DNA from: an uncultured Collinsella sp.
GTDB taxonomy: Bacteria; Actinomycetota; Coriobacteriia; Coriobacteriales; Coriobacteriaceae
Length of the DNA: 57,335 nt
NCBI GenBank assembly: GCA_958415525.1
Contig: CATYZE010000013.1
Span: forward strand, 1-57,335
Direction: 5' to 3'
Below, in pieces: positions 39,698 to 48,100 of the stretch (position 1 is its first letter; every line of letters starts with the position of its first letter). A model generated the notes under the pieces. The model was given only the letters and a program-made list of their open reading frames with translations. It was not told the DNA's origin and made no database searches. The position numbers and the translations under genes are program-made.

Positions 39698-40402
39698 ATG
39701 CCTTATTACTATGGATACGGCTTTGGTATCGACCCGCTGTACCTGCTGGTTGCTCTTGTCTGCACGGTGCTTGGCCTTGCCGCGCAGAGCTATATCAATT
39801 CGACGTACAAGACGTGGTCCAAGGTTCGCTCGGACGGCGACACGGGCGCCAGGGTCGCTCGCCGCATGCTCGACGCCAACGGCTGCAATGCCGTGGGCAT
39901 CAAGGGTGTCGCCGGCGAGCTCACTGACCATTACAACCCGCAGGACAACAACCTGTATCTGTCGGATTCCAACCGTTCGGGCGGCTCGGTCGCAAGCGTT
40001 GCTGTCGCTTGTCACGAGGCAGGCCATGCCGCGCAGCGTCAAAGCGGCTATGCCATGATGAAGGTACGTACCGCCCTCGTGCCGGTCGTCAACTTTACCC
40101 AGAACACCTGGACCATCGTGCTGCTCATGGGCCTGTTTATGAACATCGCGGGACTCACGACCCTCGCGCTGATCTTCTTCTCGTTTAGCGTGCTGTTCCA
40201 GCTCGTTACGCTGCCGGTCGAGATTGACGCCAGCCGCCGCGCCGTGGCGTATATCGAGCAGTCGGGCATGAGCTCCAAACAGGTCAACGGTGCCAAGAAG
40301 GTGCTGACGGCCGCCGCGCTTACCTATGTGGCTGCGGCGCTCACCTCGATTATTCAGCTGCTCTATCTTATGGCTCGCTACAACAGAAACTCCAACCGAT
40401 AA
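39698..40402 (+). CDS. Zinc metallopeptidase, YugP family
   Basis: A 234-residue membrane protein with the zinc-binding motif CHEAGHAAQ flanked by helices (DPLYLLVALVCTVLGLAAQ, TWTIVLLMGLFMNIAGL, and a C-terminal helix). RRMLDANGC and DHYNPQDNNLYLSD are family-typical. CGGAGG precedes the ATG at 39698. The family is widespread in Firmicutes and Actinobacteria with unknown substrates. Confidence 0.88.
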   Translation: MPYYYGYGFGIDPLYLLVALVCTVLGLAAQSYINSTYKTWSKVRSDGDTGARVARRMLDANGCNAVGIKGVAGELTDHYNPQDNNLYLSDSNRSGGSVASVAVACHEAGHAAQRQSGYAMMKVRTALVPVVNFTQNTWTIVLLMGLFMNIAGLTTLALIFFSFSVLFQLVTLPVEIDASRRAVAYIEQSGMSSKQVNGAKKVLTAAALTYVAAALTSIIQLLYLMARYNRNSNR

Positions 40403-40418
40403 CAAATTGGGTCGCTGG

Positions 40419-40456
40419 GCGCCGCGGGGATTTGTGTCCCCGCGGCGCTGTACTAT
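40419..40456 (+). promoter_or_regulatory. GC hairpin abutting a -10 hexamer before xseA
   Basis: Perfect 12-bp stem GCGCCGCGGGGA (40419-40430) with TCCCCGCGGCGC (40437-40448); TACTAT follows at 40451-40456. The hairpin lacks a T run and may combine termination of the previous gene with a promoter for xseA-xseB. Confidence 0.45.
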
Positions 40457-40517
40457 GTGTTGGACTTGAATTTGCGCAGGGCCGGAGCCCTTGTGCACGA
40501 TGACGAAAGGAGGCTGC

Positions 40518-41969
40518 GTGGCAGGCTGGAATCTAACCGGCAATGCCGTTTCCGCCGAGTTCGACGGTTCGGACGAGCAGGAGCGCAAAAAGCTCAGCGT
40601 GAGCCAGGCGGTGGAGATTGCCGCCGGCGCGCTTGATGCCATTCCGCAGCTGAGCGTTTTGGGTGAGGTCACGGGTTTCCGCGGCCCCAATGCCCGAAGC
40701 GGCCACTGCTACTTTCAGATCAAGGACGACTCGGCGGCCGTCGACTGCATCATCTGGAAGGGCGCCTACCTTAAGCGCACCTTCGACTTGCGCGACGGCA
40801 TGCAGGTGAGCTTTAAGGGCAGCTTCAATCTCTATAAGGCCACGGGCCGCATGAGCTTTGTCGCTCGCTCGTTCTCGCTGGCGGGGGAGGGTCTGCTGCG
40901 TCAACAAGTGGCGCAACTGGCCGAAAAGCTACGCCGCGAGGGTCTGATGGACGAAGCGCGCAAGCGCCGCATCCCGGTGTTCTGCTCCCGCGTGGCGGTC
41001 GTCACCTCGCTTTCGGGCGCCGTAATCGACGACGTCAAGCGCACATTGCGTCGTCGCAACCCGCTCGTCGAGCTCGTCTGCGTGGGCGCCAAGGTTCAAG
41101 GCGAGGGTGCGCCGGCCGAGCTCATTGAGGGCTTGCGCCGCGCCGCTTCCATTACGCCGGCGCCCGACTGTATTTTGCTGGTGCGCGGCGGCGGCTCCTT
41201 TGAGGACCTCATGACCTTTAATGACGAGGAGCTTGCCCGCGCGGTGGCGGCTTGTCCTGTGCCCGTGGTGACCGGCATTGGCCATGAGCCCGACACCTCG
41301 ATTTGCGACATGGTGAGCGACCGACGCGCCTCTACGCCCACGGCGGCGGCAGAATCGGTGGCGCCGGCTATGACGGAGTTGGCCGATGTGCTCGAGGCGC
41401 GCCATCAGCGTCTGGGTGCCGCGATGGCATCGATGATTGGGTCGGCCCAGGTCGACCTGGAGATGCTCGACCAGCGCGGTCGCCGTGCCTGGGATACCTA
41501 TACGGCTCGCTTGGGCGATGCGCTCGATGCGGCTGCGTGTCGCCCGTGCCTCAACGACCCCACATTTATGGTCGAGCGTCGCGAATCGGAGCTTGCCCTG
41601 ACGGCCGATCGCCTGTCGGGCGCCATAGTACGCTCGGTCGGGACATTCCGCTCCAACTTCGAGCGCTTGCCCGAGCGTCTGATTACAAGCACCTCGGGGC
41701 TCGATGGTAAGCGCCATGCGCTCACGCTTGCGAGTTCCCGCCTGGAGCATCAGGGGCGCACGATGCTCAGCAAGCCAGTGTCCGACCTGGGCCGAGCTGC
41801 CGCGTCACTCGATGCCCTGTCGCCGCTCAAGGTGCTTGCTCGCGGCTATTCCATCGCGTACAGCGATGATGGTGTGGCTACGAGTGCCAAGACCTTTAAG
41901 TCTGGCGACGCCATTCGCGTGCGCATGGCAGACGGCAACGTGGCGGCAACGGTCGATACGGTCGAGTAG
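40518..41969 (+). CDS. xseA: Exodeoxyribonuclease VII large subunit
   Basis: A 483-residue protein: N-terminal OB fold (LSVLGEVTGFRGPNARSGHC), catalytic domain with VVTSLSGAVIDDVKRTLRRR, RGGGSFEDLMTFNDEELARA and GIGHEPDTSICDMVSDRRAS TPT region, and a long coiled C terminus. The GTG at 40518 is preferred because AAAGGAGG lies 4 bases upstream; ATGs at 40491 and 40500 have no site. It forms ExoVII with XseB, degrading single-stranded DNA. Confidence 0.93.
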   Translation: MAGWNLTGNAVSAEFDGSDEQERKKLSVSQAVEIAAGALDAIPQLSVLGEVTGFRGPNARSGHCYFQIKDDSAAVDCIIWKGAYLKRTFDLRDGMQVSFKGSFNLYKATGRMSFVARSFSLAGEGLLRQQVAQLAEKLRREGLMDEARKRRIPVFCSRVAVVTSLSGAVIDDVKRTLRRRNPLVELVCVGAKVQGEGAPAELIEGLRRAASITPAPDCILLVRGGGSFEDLMTFNDEELARAVAACPVPVVTGIGHEPDTSICDMVSDRRASTPTAAAESVAPAMTELADVLEARHQRLGAAMASMIGSAQVDLEMLDQRGRRAWDTYTARLGDALDAAACRPCLNDPTFMVERRESELALTADRLSGAIVRSVGTFRSNFERLPERLITSTSGLDGKRHALTLASSRLEHQGRTMLSKPVSDLGRAAASLDALSPLKVLARGYSIAYSDDGVATSAKTFKSGDAIRVRMADGNVAATVDTVE

Positions 41970-42011
41970 ACCGCGTTTCGCAGTGATAGACCCTTAGGAA
42001 AGGAAACAGAT

Positions 42012-42278
42012 ATGGCAGAGAAGACCCCGGTAGAGCAGCTTACGTACAAGCAGGCCTCGCAGGAGCTGGAGCTCATCATCCGCAGCCTGGAGTCGGGCGA
42101 TATGGAGCTCGAGGAGTCGCTCGAGAGCTATACCCGCGGCGTCGAGCTCCTCAAGAGCCTGCGCACCCGCCTGTCCGATGCCGAGCAGAAGGTCTCGGTG
42201 CTCCTTAAGGACGTCGACGGCAACGACGTGCTCGCCGACGGCGAGGCCGCCAGCACCGACGATAACCTTTCGTTCTAA
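42012..42278 (+). CDS. xseB: Exodeoxyribonuclease VII small subunit
   Basis: An 88-residue protein: TYKQASQELELIIRSLESGD then LEESLESYTRGVELLKSLRT, the two-helix pattern of XseB. It lies 42 bases downstream of xseA with AGGAAA upstream. Partner of XseA. Confidence 0.93.
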   Translation: MAEKTPVEQLTYKQASQELELIIRSLESGDMELEESLESYTRGVELLKSLRTRLSDAEQKVSVLLKDVDGNDVLADGEAASTDDNLSF

Positions 42279-42327
42279 CCATCTTGACCAAATATAATTA
42301 CCTTGGTTTGTGAGAAAGGAACCAGCT

Positions 42328-42663
42328 ATGTGTGATTGCATCTTCTGCAAAATTGCCAACCACGATATCCCCTCGACCGTTGTCTATGAGGACGACCAGG
42401 TCATCGCCTTCGACGACCTCAACCCACAGGCGCCGGTCCACACGCTCGTGATCCCCAAGAAGCACTACAGCGACATCGCCGACAACGTACCTGCCGAGAC
42501 CATGGGCGCCATGGCTCACGCCATCCAGGAGGTCGCTAAGGCCAAGGGCCTGGAGGACGGTTTCCGTGTCATCTCCAACAAGGGCGCCAACGCCGGCCAG
42601 ACCGTCATGCACTTCCACATGCACGTCCTCGGCGGCAAGAACCTGGGCGAGAACCTCATCTGA
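42328..42663 (+). CDS. HIT family nucleotide hydrolase
   Basis: A 111-residue histidine-triad protein: CDCIFCKIANHDIPSTVVYE at the N terminus and HFHMHVLGG at the active site. It hydrolyses AMP-lysine-like or purine nucleotide phosphoramidates. AAAGGA precedes the ATG at 42328; the previous gene ends 49 bases upstream. Confidence 0.93.
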   Translation: MCDCIFCKIANHDIPSTVVYEDDQVIAFDDLNPQAPVHTLVIPKKHYSDIADNVPAETMGAMAHAIQEVAKAKGLEDGFRVISNKGANAGQTVMHFHMHVLGGKNLGENLI

Positions 42664-42687
42664 GGACGCTTCTTCCGTGCAATGAAA

Positions 42688-42701
42688 CGGAAGCGCTTGC
42701 A
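42688..42701 (+). promoter_or_regulatory. CRE-like dyad upstream of ackA
   Basis: CGGAAGCGCTTGCA matches the Gram-positive catabolite-responsive element (TGWAARCGYTWNCA) at 12 of 14 positions. It lies 110 bases ahead of the first acetate kinase, a known CcpA target in Firmicutes. It also forms part of a weak hairpin with 42666-42675, so structure rather than regulation could explain it. Confidence 0.3.
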
Positions 42702-42723
42702 TCGATAACTTATATATCAACGC

Positions 42724-42757
42724 AATAAACCCGAGCGCGAGGGCGTTTGGGTTTATT
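42724..42757 (+). terminator. Hairpin after the HIT gene
   Basis: AATAAACCC (42724-42732) pairs with GGGTTTATT (42749-42757) with inner GCGC/GGCG pairing. It ends in ATTATT rather than a pure T run. Confidence 0.45.
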
Positions 42758-42810
42758 ATTGAAGCGTATGTAACCTGGCGGCGCCACACCGCCTGTTAGT
42801 AGGGAGACAC

Positions 42811-43989
42811 ATGAACGTTCTGGTCGTCAACGCAGGATCTTCGACCCTTAAGTATCAGGTCATCGATACCAAGTCCCACAAGGTATCCGCAAAGGGCTCC
42901 TGCGAGCGCGTCTGCTTTACCGGCGGTACCTTCACCCACGCTGCCAACGGCTCCAAGAAGGTGACCGAGAACATCGAGTTCCCCGACCACAAGGTCGCCA
43001 TCGAGGTCGTCCTGAAGGACCTTGAGGCCAACGGCGTCAAGATCGAGGGCATCGGCCACCGTATCGTTCAGGGCGGTTGGTACTTCGGCGATTCCTCCCT
43101 CGTCGACGAGGACGTCCTCGCCAAGATCCGCGAGGTCGCTCCGCTCGCCCCGCTGCACAACAACCCCGAGGCCAACGTTATCGAGTACTGCCTGGAGCAG
43201 TATCCCGACCTGCCCAACGTCACGGTCTACGACACTGCTTTCCACTTCAATATGCCTGAGGTCGCCAAGACCTACGCCCTGCCCAAGGACGTCTGCGACA
43301 AGCTGCACATCCGTAAGTACGGCGCCCACGGCACCAGCTACCGCTACATCTCCAAGAAGGTTGCCGAGATGACCAACGGCGAGGCTCGCAAGGTCGTCGT
43401 GTGCCACATCGGTTCCGGCGCTTCCCTGTGCGCCATCGAGGACGGCAAGTGCATGGACACCACCATGGGCTTGACGCCGCTCGACGGTGTCATGATGGGC
43501 ACCCGCTGCGGCTCCATCGACCCTGCTACCGTGTGCTACCTGCAGCGCGAAGGCGGCTACACCTTCGACGAGGTCGACGAGATGATGAACAAGAAGTCCG
43601 GCCTCATGGCCGTGACCGGTGGCAAGACCAACGACTGCCGCAACGTCGAGGAACTCGCCGCTGCCGGCGACCCCGAGGCCCAGCTCGCCTTCGATATGTT
43701 CGTCTACAAGATTGCCGCCAAGGCCGCCGAGATGGCCACTTCCATGTGCGGCATGGACACCCTGGTCTTTACCGCCGGCATCGGCGAGCACGCTCCGGCC
43801 GTTCGCGCCGGTGTGGCCGACCGTCTGGCCTTTATGGGCGTTAAGATGGACCATGCCCGTAACGCCCTGCGTGGCGACGGCGCTTGGTGCCTGTCTGCCA
43901 AGGATTCCAAGGTCAAGATCTTCGTCATCCCCACGGATGAGGAGTTCATGATCGCTTCCGACGTCGAGCGCATCGTCAGCAGTAAGTAA
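42811..43989 (+). CDS. ackA: Acetate kinase, first paralogue (variant motifs)
   Basis: A 392-residue ASKHA-fold kinase converting acetyl phosphate and ADP to acetate and ATP. Seen: VVNAGSSTLKYQV, GIGHRIVQGG, LAPLHN, YGAHGTSYRY, CHIGSGASL, GTRCGSIDPAT and PTDEEFMIA. Two motifs differ from most acetate kinases and from the second copy: HGTS is followed by Tyr rather than His, and HLGNG reads HIGSG. Codon use is strongly biased, suggesting high expression. GTAGGGAG precedes the ATG. Specificity for another short acyl phosphate such as propionyl phosphate is possible. Confidence 0.88.
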   Translation: MNVLVVNAGSSTLKYQVIDTKSHKVSAKGSCERVCFTGGTFTHAANGSKKVTENIEFPDHKVAIEVVLKDLEANGVKIEGIGHRIVQGGWYFGDSSLVDEDVLAKIREVAPLAPLHNNPEANVIEYCLEQYPDLPNVTVYDTAFHFNMPEVAKTYALPKDVCDKLHIRKYGAHGTSYRYISKKVAEMTNGEARKVVVCHIGSGASLCAIEDGKCMDTTMGLTPLDGVMMGTRCGSIDPATVCYLQREGGYTFDEVDEMMNKKSGLMAVTGGKTNDCRNVEELAAAGDPEAQLAFDMFVYKIAAKAAEMATSMCGMDTLVFTAGIGEHAPAVRAGVADRLAFMGVKMDHARNALRGDGAWCLSAKDSKVKIFVIPTDEEFMIASDVERIVSSK

Positions 43990-44002
43990 TTGATGCAAGA
44001 GG

Positions 44003-44040
44003 AGGGGACTGGATGGCCTTGTGCCGTTCAGCCCCCTTTT
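44003..44040 (+). terminator. Intrinsic terminator between the two acetate kinases
   Basis: AGGGG plus CTGGATGG pairs imperfectly with CCGTTCAG plus CCCCT, followed by TTTT; about 14 bases after the ackA stop. It implies that the paralogues have separate promoters. Confidence 0.6.
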
Positions 44041-44153
44041 ACGCTCTTTGGGCGAAGAGTTTAATAGTTATTTATTGGATTCTGATAACTTCTTATTAAG
44101 GGTACGGCCGCCTTATAGGTTTGCCGACCGTACTGTAATCACGAAGGAGTCTC

Positions 44154-45332
44154 ATGAACGTACTTGTTGTCAACGCCGGCAGCTCGAGCCTTAAATATCA
44201 GCTTTTGGATACCGATACCCGCGAGGTTTTCGCCAAGGGCAACTGCGAGCGTATCGGCTCGGAGATGGGCATCTTTGGCCACTCCGAGAACGGTGGTGCC
44301 AAGCAGACCGAGGAGATTCCTTTTCCCGATCATCGCTGCGCCATTGCGCGCGTGCTCGAGGAGCTCGAGAAGACCGACTTTACGATCGATGGCATCGGCC
44401 ACCGTATCGTTCAGGGTGGCTGGCACTTCGATGATTCCGCGGTCGTCGACGATGAGGTCATGGCTAAGATCCTTGAGGTGGCCCCGCTCGCCCCGCTGCA
44501 CAATTACGGCGAGGCCGCGGCAATCGAATATTGCCGCGAGAAGTATCCGGAGCTGCCCAACGTGGCCGTCTTCGACACCTCGTTCCACATGACCATGCCC
44601 GAGGTCGCCTACACCTATGCCCTGCCCAAGGACGTGTGCGACAAGTACCACGTGCGCAAGTACGGCGCCCACGGTACGAGCCACCGCTACGAGTGGATGA
44701 TGGCCAAGGAGATCCTGGGCTCGCGCTGCCACCGTCTGCTCTCGTGCCATTTGGGCAACGGCGCTTCGCTTGCCGCCATCGAGGACGGTGTGTGCCGCGA
44801 CACCACGATGGGCCTCACGCCGCTTGACGGCCTGATGATGGGAACCCGCTGCGGCTCCATTGACCCGGCTACCGTGTGCTACCTGCAGCGCGAGGGCGGC
44901 TACAGCTACCAGGAAGTCGACGACATGATGAACAAGCAGTCCGGCCTGCTTGCCATCTCGGGTATCTCCAACGATGCCCGTGACATCCGTACGCGCGCTT
45001 CCGAGGGTGACGAGCGCTGCCTGCTCGCCTTCGATATGTTCGCATACAAGGCCATGCAGCAGGCCGGTTCCATGATTGCCTCCATGGCGGGCGTGGACAC
45101 CATTACCTTTACCGCCGGCATCGGCGAGAATGACTGGTCGATCCGCAAGGCCTTCTGCGACTGCTTTGAGTGGCTGGGCGTACGCATCGACAACAACAAG
45201 AATCGCGAGGCCGTGGGCAACGGTCCGCAGGTCATCAGCGCCGCCGGCTCTTCCGTCACGGTCATGGTCATCCCCACCGACGAGGAATACATGATCGCCC
45301 ACGACGTCGAGCGCCTGACCAAGAACAACTAA
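44154..45332 (+). CDS. ackA: Acetate kinase, second paralogue (canonical motifs)
   Basis: A 392-residue acetate kinase alignable end to end with the first copy. It keeps the usual YGAHGTSHRYEW and CHLGNGASL motifs, as well as GTRCGSIDPAT and PTDEEYMIA. GAAGGAG precedes the ATG. Codon bias is somewhat weaker than in the first copy. It lies convergent to pta. Confidence 0.92.
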   Translation: MNVLVVNAGSSSLKYQLLDTDTREVFAKGNCERIGSEMGIFGHSENGGAKQTEEIPFPDHRCAIARVLEELEKTDFTIDGIGHRIVQGGWHFDDSAVVDDEVMAKILEVAPLAPLHNYGEAAAIEYCREKYPELPNVAVFDTSFHMTMPEVAYTYALPKDVCDKYHVRKYGAHGTSHRYEWMMAKEILGSRCHRLLSCHLGNGASLAAIEDGVCRDTTMGLTPLDGLMMGTRCGSIDPATVCYLQREGGYSYQEVDDMMNKQSGLLAISGISNDARDIRTRASEGDERCLLAFDMFAYKAMQQAGSMIASMAGVDTITFTAGIGENDWSIRKAFCDCFEWLGVRIDNNKNREAVGNGPQVISAAGSSVTVMVIPTDEEYMIAHDVERLTKNN

Positions 45333-45352
45333 CGTTTTCGTCTATAATTGAC

Positions 45353-45390
45353 AAAAAGGCCTCCAGAGCAACAGCTCCGGAGGCCTTTTT
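45353..45390 (+). terminator. Intrinsic terminator of the second acetate kinase
   Basis: AAAAAGGCCTCCAGAGC (45353-45369) pairs with GCTCCGGAGGCCTTTTT (45374-45390), one mismatch. Confidence 0.85.
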
Positions 45391-45538
45391 ACTAGCAGGC
45401 GGAAATACCAGTCCCAAAGTGACCATCACCAGTAACGCCTGCGCTCTCAACAACGGCACCCAGCCATTCAGATTCTCAGCCCCAGCTCGTAGCCAAGCCG
45501 CCGTCCATTCCAGATGCCCTGAATGCTACGTGGCGGTA
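45391..45538. other. Intergenic stretch with no feature seen
   Basis: No gene, promoter or repeat could be identified between the ackA terminator and the nested inverted repeat at 45539. Confidence 0.3.
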
Positions 45539-45669
45539 GAAGGCCGTACGGGCTAACCCCTGAAAACAATCCGCAGACCAGAAACGCCCCCGTTCGTAGC
45601 TCCGGAGGAGCAGAACGGGGGCGTTTCATTGGTCGAGGACGTTTTCAGGGGTTAGCCCGTACGGCCTTC
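45539..45669. repeat. Large nested inverted repeat between ackA and pta
   Basis: Perfect 29-base arms at 45539-45567 and 45641-45669 (starting GAAGGCCGTACGGGCTAACC). Inside, GACCA plus GAAACGCCCCCGTTC (45576-45595) pairs with GAACGGGGGCGTTTC plus TGGTC (45613-45634, two-base bulge). The architecture matches the elements at 16.3, 34.0 and 49.2 kb but the sequence does not. Confidence 0.7.
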
Positions 45670-45684
45670 GGGCGAGTGCGTCCG

Positions 45685-46665
45685 CTACTCAGCCATCTGA
45701 GCCTGGACGGCGGTGATGGCCACGACACCCACGATGTCGTCGGCGGAGCAGCCGCGCGAAAGGTCGTTGACCGGTTTGGCGATGCCCTGCAGGATGGGGC
45801 CGTAGGCGTCAGCGCCAGCGAAGCGCTGGACCAGCTTGTAGCCGATATTGCCTGCCTCGAGGTCGGGGAACACGAGCACGTTGGCCTTGCCGGCGACGGA
45901 GGAGCCGGGGGCCTTGAGCTGGGCGACGGTGGGGACGATAGCGGCATCGAGCTGCAGGTCACCATCGATGGCGAGCTCGGGAGCCTTCTCATGGCAGAAC
46001 TTCACGGCCTCCTGGACCTTCTTGGCGACCTCGCCGCCGGCGGAGCCCATGGTGGAGTAGGAGAGCATGGCCACGTGCGGCTCGACGTTGCCCATGAAGG
46101 TGGACCAGGAGTGGGCAGAGGCGATGGCGATCTCGGAGAGCTCGTCAGAGGACGGGTTGATGTTAAGGCCGCAGTCGGCAAAGATCAGCGTGCCGTCGGT
46201 GCCAAACTGCGGGGTGTCGGTGCACATCACGAAGAAGGCCGAGACCAGCTTGGTGCCCGGAGCGGTCTTGAGGATCTGCAGCGCGGGGCGCAGAGTGTCG
46301 GCGGTGGAGTGACAGGCGCCGGAGACCAGGCCGTCGGCGTCGCCCATCTTGACCATCATGGTGCCAAAGTAGGTAGCATCCATCACCTGGGCGCGAGCCT
46401 GCTCGATGGTGACACCCTTCTTGGCGCGGAGCTCGGCAAACTTCTGCGCGTACTCCTCGTGCTTCTCGGCATTGCGCGGGTCGATGATGGTAGCGCCGGG
46501 AACGTCGATCTCGTCGGGGTTGCCCAGGATGACGAGCTTTGCCAGGCCCTCCTCGATGATCTTGTTGGCCGCGACGATGGTGCGCGGATCCTCGCCCTCG
46601 GGCAGGACGATGGTCTTAAGGTCGGCCTTGGCGGCAGACTTCATACGGTTTAGGAAATCGCTCAT
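45685..46665 (-). CDS. pta: Phosphate acetyltransferase
   Basis: A 326-residue short-form Pta: IVLPEGEDPRTIVAANKIIE at the N terminus, DGLVSGACHSTADTLRPAL, GLNINPSSDELSEIA and MLSYSTMGSAGG. It interconverts acetyl-CoA and acetyl phosphate, feeding the acetate kinases encoded convergently. AAGGAG precedes the ATG. The genes are not in one operon with ackA, unlike in E. coli. Confidence 0.94.
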   Translation of the reverse strand: MSDFLNRMKSAAKADLKTIVLPEGEDPRTIVAANKIIEEGLAKLVILGNPDEIDVPGATIIDPRNAEKHEEYAQKFAELRAKKGVTIEQARAQVMDATYFGTMMVKMGDADGLVSGACHSTADTLRPALQILKTAPGTKLVSAFFVMCTDTPQFGTDGTLIFADCGLNINPSSDELSEIAIASAHSWSTFMGNVEPHVAMLSYSTMGSAGGEVAKKVQEAVKFCHEKAPELAIDGDLQLDAAIVPTVAQLKAPGSSVAGKANVLVFPDLEAGNIGYKLVQRFAGADAYGPILQGIAKPVNDLSRGCSADDIVGVVAITAVQAQMAE

Positions 46666-46718
46666 GTTACTCCTTACAAGCGTTCCGCTAAGCTCCAGGC
46701 CCTCGGTTGTACACGAAT

Positions 46719-46739
46719 AAACCCGCTGCTAGCGGGTTT
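46719..46739. other. Palindrome in the pta upstream region
   Basis: Perfect AAACCCGCT-GCT-AGCGGGTTT. It lies about 55 bases upstream of the pta start and could be an operator or a leader hairpin. A TATAAT at 46813-46818 faces the glf gene. Confidence 0.4.
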
Positions 46740-46897
46740 ACCTTTCAATAATGTACGCCGCGGTGCTTGAGCTTTCCTTGTGTGGCAAGCTCATTATAGG
46801 ACGCATTAGCGCTATAATCGCTCTGATAAATATGTCTCGACGTATGTTCGAGAAAAAGCCCAGTTAAAAAGCGTGTGGCTTTTGACAAGGAGTATCG

Positions 46898-48100
46898 ATG
46901 CAGATTACCTCAGGCCTGCCTGAAGGCTTTAATGCCGGTGCGTACGACATGATTGTCGTCGGTGCCGGTTATGCCGGTGCCGTTTGCGCCCGCCGTCTTG
47001 CCGAGACCATCGGCTATCGCGTTGCCGTTCTGGAGCGCCGTAGCCACATCGCGGGCAATGCCTTCGACTGCACTGACGAGGCCGGAATCCTGGTTCACGA
47101 GTATGGTCCGCACATCTACCACACTTTTAACGAGCGCGTGCACAACTTCCTGTCGCGCTTTACCAAGTGGTCGGACTACCAGCACAAGGTGCTCGCCAAC
47201 ATCAACGGAACCCTCATGCCCGTTCCCTTCAACCATGCGAGCCTTAAGCTCGCCTTTGGTGACGAGCGCGGCGAGGAGCTGTACCAAAAGCTCGTGGAGA
47301 CCTTTGGCAAGGACGTCAAGGTGCCCATTATGGAGCTGCGCAAGAAGAACGACCCGGATCTTGCCGAGGTCGCCGATTACGTCTATGAGAACGTCTTTTT
47401 GCATTACACCATGAAGCAGTGGGGCCAGACGCCCGACCAGATCGACCCCTCGATCACCGGCCGCGTTCCCGTCTTTGTGGGCGATGACGATCGCTATTTC
47501 CCGCAGGCTCCTTTCCAGGGTATGCCGCAGGACGGCTACACCGCGCTGTTCGAGCATATGCTCGATCACGATTTGATCGACGTATTCTGTGACGTAGACG
47601 CCCGTGACCTCTTTGAAATCGACGAGACCACCGTCAAGATCGACGGCAAGGTCTATGGTGGCGAGATCGTCTACACCGGTCCACTCGACGAGCTGTTCAA
47701 CCTCGACCTGGGCGCGCTGCCGTACCGCACGCTCGATATGAAGTTCGAGACGCTCGATATGGACCAGTTCCAGCCCGTGGGCACCGTCAACTACACCACG
47801 AGCGAGGACTATACGCGCATCACCGAGTTCAAGAACATGACCGGTCAGGTTTTGCCCGGCAAGACCACCATCATGAAGGAGTACTCCAAGGCCTATACGC
47901 CCGGCTCGGGCGAGACGCCGTACTACGCTATCCTGGAGCCCGAGAACCGTGAGCTCTACGAGCGCTATCTTGAGCGTGTCCAGAACCTGACGAACTTCCA
48001 CCCGGTGGGTCGTCTGGCCGAGTATCGTTACTACGATATGGATGCCGTGACCAATTCTGCCCTCGATCTTTCGGATGAGATTATCGCCTGCCATGCATAA
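46898..48100 (+). CDS. glf: UDP-galactopyranose mutase
   Basis: A 400-residue flavoenzyme. The FAD-binding motif is IVVGAGYAGAVCARRLAE; GPHIYHTFNERVHNFLSRF, FNHASLKLAFG, TMKQWGQTPDQIDPSITGR and AYTPGSGETPYYAI are family-typical, including Arg and Tyr contacts to the substrate diphosphate. It makes UDP-galactofuranose for surface glycans. AAGGAG precedes the ATG. A glycosyltransferase gene overlaps its end by 8 bases. Confidence 0.95.
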   Translation: MQITSGLPEGFNAGAYDMIVVGAGYAGAVCARRLAETIGYRVAVLERRSHIAGNAFDCTDEAGILVHEYGPHIYHTFNERVHNFLSRFTKWSDYQHKVLANINGTLMPVPFNHASLKLAFGDERGEELYQKLVETFGKDVKVPIMELRKKNDPDLAEVADYVYENVFLHYTMKQWGQTPDQIDPSITGRVPVFVGDDDRYFPQAPFQGMPQDGYTALFEHMLDHDLIDVFCDVDARDLFEIDETTVKIDGKVYGGEIVYTGPLDELFNLDLGALPYRTLDMKFETLDMDQFQPVGTVNYTTSEDYTRITEFKNMTGQVLPGKTTIMKEYSKAYTPGSGETPYYAILEPENRELYERYLERVQNLTNFHPVGRLAEYRYYDMDAVTNSALDLSDEIIACHA

